This document shows positions 58,900 to 64,000 of a stretch of 64,000 bases of DNA, one piece after another. The stretch's first letter is position 1. Every line of letters begins with the position of its first letter. The position numbers and the translations under genes are program-made. The notes beneath the pieces are model-generated. The model saw only the letters and a program-made list of their open reading frames with translations, did no database searches and was not told the DNA's origin. The stretch is from Asterella californica (Eukaryota; Streptophyta; Marchantiopsida; Marchantiales; Aytoniaceae). The stretch is taken from NCBI GenBank assembly GCA_036924285.1, contig JAYKYS010000005.1:20372001-20436000 (forward strand), in the 5' to 3' direction.

Positions 58900-60250
58900 G
58901 AATCCATCGACATATCTGAAGGATTTTTTGAGGTCTTAGAGTGTTGTTAATGTCTTGTGTCTCCTTGGAGAGTAAAAATTCGTTCTAGGGGAAAAAGTTG
59001 AGTGGAGAAAAGACAAAAGTAAAGATCTTTTTGCTCTTATTGGTCCATTTTTGGACCAATGATGTTCTAGCTGATCCTCGCGACGTTTCTGTGGTTTCTG
59101 GAGGCTTCAGAGCTCCATTCGCGAAACGAAGAGTATGGTTGGAGAGCTCTTGACCGGGGCTACAATCTGGGCTGAAGAATCGATCGATTTGATGAAAGTA
59201 TGAGCGCGTTATGATCGATTGAGTGGAGGGGGGTGAAATTCGTACCTACTGCTACGTTTCTGGTTGTTCCGAGAGACTCGCGAGGAGTTTTGAGGAGCTG
59301 TCTGTTGGGTTGGAGAGCTGACGACGCGCTGGTCATTTTGATATCAATTTCGTCAGGTTCTTGATCGATTTGGATTTTGAACCGACCGATTGAAGTTGAG
59401 AAGTGCAGATGGGATAAGGCGGGGACAAAGAACTGTGATAGCCATGGATAGTTTGCTATTGCTTAAGATCTGAGTCGAATTTCTGAGTGAAACTTTCCAG
59501 GATTGAAGAATGTCTTATCAGTAAGATACTTGAGAAGTTTCACCTCAATTGGTCGAGTAGTTTGTTCAGAATCTTGGATCAAATGTACCTGGGTCTGTAA
59601 AGCTCTGAAGTTAGCACAGATTACGGTTTGATCCATATCTGAGAATTGGTTTGAGATTTCGACCTGAAAATTATTCAGGGTAGGAGTGAAGGGTCCAATC
59701 AAGCTTCCTGTGAAGTTTGATCATCATTGGTCAAGTGGTTTGGAAGGACTGAGGTCTCAAAGTTCGAAAATACTTCTGTTATTAGCAGTTTCGGGTTTTT
59801 CGATATCATCTATTGTCAATTTGATCATTTTCGAGCAATTTGGAGAGGAGTTTGTTGCTGAAACTGCCATACCTGCATACAACTCGACATTGGAAGGTGT
59901 GGGGCTGATTTCAGCTCTTGGTGTTGAAGGAGAACGGAGCCACCATGAGTCTTAAGCCGCTGTTTGGGTTCTCGGAGCTGCCAGGTACTACCGCCGTTGA
60001 TGCTATATTGAGATCTGAATAGTGTTTTGGAGTATGCATGTTTTACCTTGCTGGAATACTTGATAGACCAGGATGTACAGCAAGTTGTATCGATACTCTA
60101 TCAAGTTGATTGAGTGATCTTAGTATCTTCTGATTGTACTATGAAGTTGTGATAGTTGGATTGATGGCCAGTTAGCGTTGCTAGGGAGCTATTCAGAAGT
60201 CAGGCTTCCAGTGATATAGATGAATAACTTCAGTTAGATAATACAGATCT
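58900..60250 (+). repeat. Diverged LTR related to 9.3-10.6 and 24.6-25.8 kb
   Basis: Faint but ordered matches: 'ttattggtcc', 'gagctc', 'gatcgattt' with 'gttatgatc.attga', then 'gatccatatct' and 'gatttcgacctgaaa'. It also contains a 9 bp perfect stem (attggtcca/tggaccaat) at 59039-59060. Confidence 0.45.
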
Positions 60251-62015
60251 GTGTATTTTTAGTTAGAATACAAAAGATCTGTTTGTAACACAAGTTTATG
60301 CAACCTATACGTAACCTTGGATCGTAGCAAGCTTTAAACTTGAGACGAGCGGATACAAGGTCACTCAGGCTAGAAGAGTAGATAGTGAAACATTTGAGAG
60401 GAAACATCCAGATCTAGATCCGACCTTGTCAATCCACATACCTCTGCACAACCATATACCCCGTGTATTCCTAGACAGAAAAACACGTTATACGACAACG
60501 TTATCTCTTATCCCATAGATATGTTTCTTACTAACATTTTAAAATTTGTACAATAATAATCAAAATTTTTACTCTTACCGGAAACTTGACGTTATGATAA
60601 TGTTTTGTAATCATCATTGACACAAACGATTGTACTAGATACAAAGATAATAGCGATTGCAAACTTTACTTAAATATTTCTTTTTTCTTTCTTTTTTAAA
60701 CATGAGAGAAGCTTGGACGTTTTGTTCCCAAGCAAGAATTCTCTAGAGAAACAGAATGATCAAAGAGAGAACAAACAAAAAGGACTCGCCCGTAGAGTAG
60801 AGCTAGCCTAGAATTTTCAGATTCTTTGGCAGTTTGGGACAATTGACTATCTTTTGTGATAATTCATTATCCATTTTAAGCAGTTTTTAATATTTGATTG
60901 TATTCCTGATGTTTTAAGACACAAATTCTTATGCGACTGCTCTATTTCTCATGCTCTTACAGCTTATAATAAATGCCTGATCTTGATCTATGTTGAGAAT
61001 ATCGTAGAGAGTTGGACGTTGTAAGAAAGCAAAGAAAGAGAAATGACAAAAAACATAGCCACCTAAGCATCTATATACGTCCATCAATCGTGGATACAAA
61101 GTATCTCGAGAAAATGATGCATCATATATGAGAGTGCAGCTCAAGGAGTCATGATGAACTCGAGTTGAAAGTGTTGCAATGTGTTTAAGTGGTCCATCAT
61201 TTATTGACCTACATATCTTATCTTGTTTGCGTTGGTTGAAATCATGCATGGTTTTCTTCCACTTGAGAATTAAGGGTGTCAAAGTTGGATTTAAAAAAAT
61301 TTATTCCTGATCCACGGAGGGAGTTACGACTTCTGTGAAGCTTATGCAGATGTTTTTTGTCAGCACCTTGGAGGTGTCTATAGAAAAATGTTGCATGCAT
61401 TTCTTACTTGATTTTTGTTCGTTTTGTTTGTGAGTTTTTGCAGTAGAGAAATCTATTTGTCAAGATAATGATTACAGGTTTCAGAGAAATAAAAATTTAA
61501 TGTGAAAACGTATTGTCAACTTATAAGGACGGCTCATCATCTATCCATGGTTCTAAACAAAGCTAGTCGATTATAAAATACTATTTCTTTTAATTTTCAG
61601 ATGATTATGAATATTTAGAATATTATCTCGATATATAAAACCTAAAATTGAATCTCAGTAGTAAATTGGGAAATTCATGACTAGTTACTTTATAAAAAGT
61701 TATGATCCGTGTAGTCTACTATAAACTAATTCCATCACAAGTTACATCCTCATCAAAATATAATCATTACATGTATAAAATGATTGTTCTGAATTATCTT
61801 TGAGCTCTATAAATCATGGAGTGTTGAGATGTAGATTGACGACAAGTAAATGTATTAAGAATACACCTCTTTAGGACTTGTATGTACTAATTAAGGGATT
61901 TTAGACTAAATAAAAGAGTTAAACCTACATTAGAAACACTTCCTACTACCAAAATGATCTATGAGTACTTTTTTCTGTGATTACACAAACCAGTACCATC
62001 TCTAGAGTTATGATA
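60251..62015. other. AT-rich gene-free interval
   Basis: One open frame at 60929-61282 (minus) without recognisable similarity. Confidence 0.35.
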
Positions 62016-62395
62016 TGTCACGTCAGTTTAGCACCTCGACTAGATTGACAGAGTGCATAGTAGATAGTCTCGGTAGAGCCGTTAGTGTTGTTAGAGCGAG
62101 TTCTTGGGCTAGTCCCACTAGGAGTATACTTCACAGGTAGGGCTTGTAGGCTTCAGTTCTTTGAGTTAAGCCTCAAGCTCTTGGCTATGGTAGTCTTGGT
62201 GACGCAGTCTGGATTCTCTAGTGCGTAGAGTGGGCGTGGCTTGACTTTAGTATCTGTGTATTGTCGATTGCATGATGGAGTGAGTATCAATTCTTATTAT
62301 TGTGATACACTTGTGTATATGTATGACATAGTCCATGTATTATGTGTATGTGTGATAGCAAGGTATGTTGTGTAGCGATGTGTATGCGCACGACA
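62016..62395 (-). repeat. ~380 bp TG...CA solo-LTR-like repeat, minus copy
   Basis: Full-length inverse of 31178-31574, with both ends preserved (TGTCGTGCG at 62395, GACGTGACA at 62016). Confidence 0.75.
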
Positions 62396-63470
62396 AATAC
62401 AATTCTGAAAAAGCCATTTCATTCCTAACTTTCCGAGGATGACTTATCACTAAAGAGAGAATTGATCACTAAGTGGACAAATCAATACCTATGAAAACAC
62501 ACACTCAAAAGAAAGAAATAGACGAGAAGATTCCAGAAAGAAGTTGACCGCTTATGATACATTGGGAGAAACTAACATTATAGTTAAAACGTCACACTTG
62601 GAAAGTTTATGTCACATCGAGAATAATCAATCAATAAAGAAGATCGAGGTATCTCTACGAATTTGGTTAATTTTTAGAATATTCTCTATATCAGTTTAAT
62701 GAGAACCCAATAAACTGATATGTTCGATTTCCAGTCTTTATCACCAAACCTAGGTTTGGGTAAAAAACTAACCGACAAGGACTATGTGCGGCTGGGCCTT
62801 AAGACGTTTCTTTAAATAAGATCACTTATACTAGTTAATGATCAATGAAACCGAGAGTTGGTAAATAGACATTTTTATAGAGATATAGAGATTATAGTGT
62901 TTAAAATTTTTAGATCATAGTCCGACGGTCAGGCGCCATGACTGGAGTACTCTCTTTTTCTGGGCACTCACCTCATACTTAAAGGAAAATGAAGGAGATA
63001 ACAGATAAAAGAGAGATGGAATATCTAACACTAGAGAGAAGTTGAAGTTTGACACTTTGTAATATACAGTACTTGTTACATCGGTTTATACCAATTTAAT
63101 TAACCACCCCAAGCAGTAGCTAGAGGGGTATCAGATGTATTTCTTTTCTTTCCAATCACGGATTGACTCGGATCCTCCTATTAGAAAGATCTCGATTTCC
63201 AGGTCACGTGTTTGGAAGTTAGATACACAGTTTTATTAAATTTGAATTGTTTTTAACTTTTAGAGTTTGGAAGTTGAAAACATAGTTTTACGAAGTTCAA
63301 CTGGTTGTTCCGTCGTCTGTATAAGTATGCATGTACAGATGTCCTTTTCCCCTCTTTGTTAGATATGTGTATCTCTCTGTATCTCGACAACCTGGAGTCG
63401 ATATTGAGTCTAAGACTCGGAGTCTGAGGCAGGCATTACACGCAATGAGCATAAATACCTAAAAACAGAA
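62396..63470. other. Gene-free interval
   Basis: AT-rich; no gene recognised. Confidence 0.35.
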
Positions 63471-63700
63471 GTTGACCCCACCGGTTCCGCTCTCAAAGGG
63501 ATCCGGCTAACCGGCATTCTTTCTTTTATCAACCGGCTGGAAGTCGGGTTAGAATTATAGGTAACCGGATTTCTAGAGACAAAGAACACATAACGAAGAC
63601 TTAGCTGTTGTGAAAACCGGTAGACGAGCGATATAAGCCGACTGTGACTCATTACCCTCAGGATATTTCCCGGTTCGGCCGAAAATTAACCCCCAGCAAC
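63471..63700. promoter_or_regulatory. Cluster of ACCGG/CCGGTT motifs
   Basis: About eight CCGG-centred words (caccggttcc, atccggctaaccggc, caaccggctgg, gtaaccggatt, aaaccggtag, cccggttcgg) within 220 bp, in both orientations. It could be a regulatory patch for a gene further right, or a decayed repeat. Confidence 0.35.
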
Positions 63701-64000
63701 TGTTTACAGACAGACAAAGACCCAAAATACTGACATGGGCATGTCCCAGACTCCCAGTCCTGAGGTCCAGGTTGCTAAGATCCTTTCACACACTTTCACT
63801 CTCGCGGCTGCGTGGGATCGTGACATCATACAGTAATATAGATAAGCTTCCGTTTTGATCACATCAACACACCACGCCACACCTCACTCGCTTGTCAAGG
63901 ACTCTCTTGCCTGCCTCCGCTGTTCGTGGAACTTTCGCCTTTGTTCCGCGATATCGAAGGCAGAAGAAAAGCCATCCTTTAACCAAAGGACAAGAAAGAG
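63701..64000 (+). promoter_or_regulatory. Possible promoter/5' UTR of a gene beyond the window
   Basis: Composition changes to a C/T-rich, GC-richer style (ctcgcttgtc, tgcctccgctg, tttcgcctttg), as expected near a transcription start. No coding start is supportable inside the window. Confidence 0.3.

Noticed and set aside
1..64000. CRISPR arrays, bacterial operons, rho-independent terminators
   Set aside because: No regular direct repeats with unique spacers and no bacterial gene organisation; introns and LTR elements show a eukaryotic nuclear genome.

Overview
The window looks like nuclear DNA of a non-seed land plant, most likely a liverwort-type bryophyte. Four things point there: (i) one conserved plant gene with seven exons and GT-AG introns; (ii) decayed Ty3/gypsy retroelement DNA; (iii) three decayed copies of a transposon encoding a Rep-type HUH endonuclease, the kind called Replitron, which is reported at high copy number in non-seed plants; (iv) a nuclear fragment of chloroplast cysA (mbpX), a plastid gene kept in liverworts, hornworts and charophytes but absent from mosses and seed plants. 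The species is inferred, not proven.

Layout. 1-1.2 kb: LTR-like repeats. 2.1-7.4 kb (minus): the only gene I regard as intact, FKGP (bifunctional L-fucokinase/GDP-L-fucose pyrophosphorylase), 1053 codons after joining seven exons. 8.8-12.3 kb (plus): Replitron copy A, interrupted by a ~1.3 kb LTR sequence. 14.55-16.3 kb (minus): Replitron copy B. 22.0-25.8 kb (plus): 5'-truncated Ty3/gypsy pol plus 3' LTR. 25.9-31.7 kb: dispersed and tandem repeats. 32.9-33.9 kb: a GC-richer block ending in 42 nt identical to the 5' end of 18S rRNA. 34.8-37.6 kb (minus): a coiled-coil pseudogene next to an LTR-like repeat that is inverted relative to the window start. 40.1-40.3 kb: the cysA fragment. 41-48 kb: AT-rich DNA with perfect palindromes. 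48.5-49.7 kb (minus): Replitron copy C. 53.7-57.3 kb: long degenerate repeat arrays. 58-60 kb: unidentified ORF fragments and a diverged LTR. 62.0-62.4 kb: a solo-LTR-like copy. 63.5-64 kb: an ACCGG-rich patch and possibly the start of another gene.

Most noteworthy: comparing the three Replitron copies shows a shared two-frame layout. An upstream frame (ORF1) ends in a C-x-C...C-x-H motif plus an acidic/Ser tail. The HUH endonuclease frame (ORF2) starts inside that tail, at an equivalent ATG, in the +1 frame, with a conserved basic N-terminus. Copy A's ORF1 is split by the LTR, and removing it at a 7-8 bp direct repeat restores the frame. Everything except FKGP appears to be decayed mobile or repetitive DNA.
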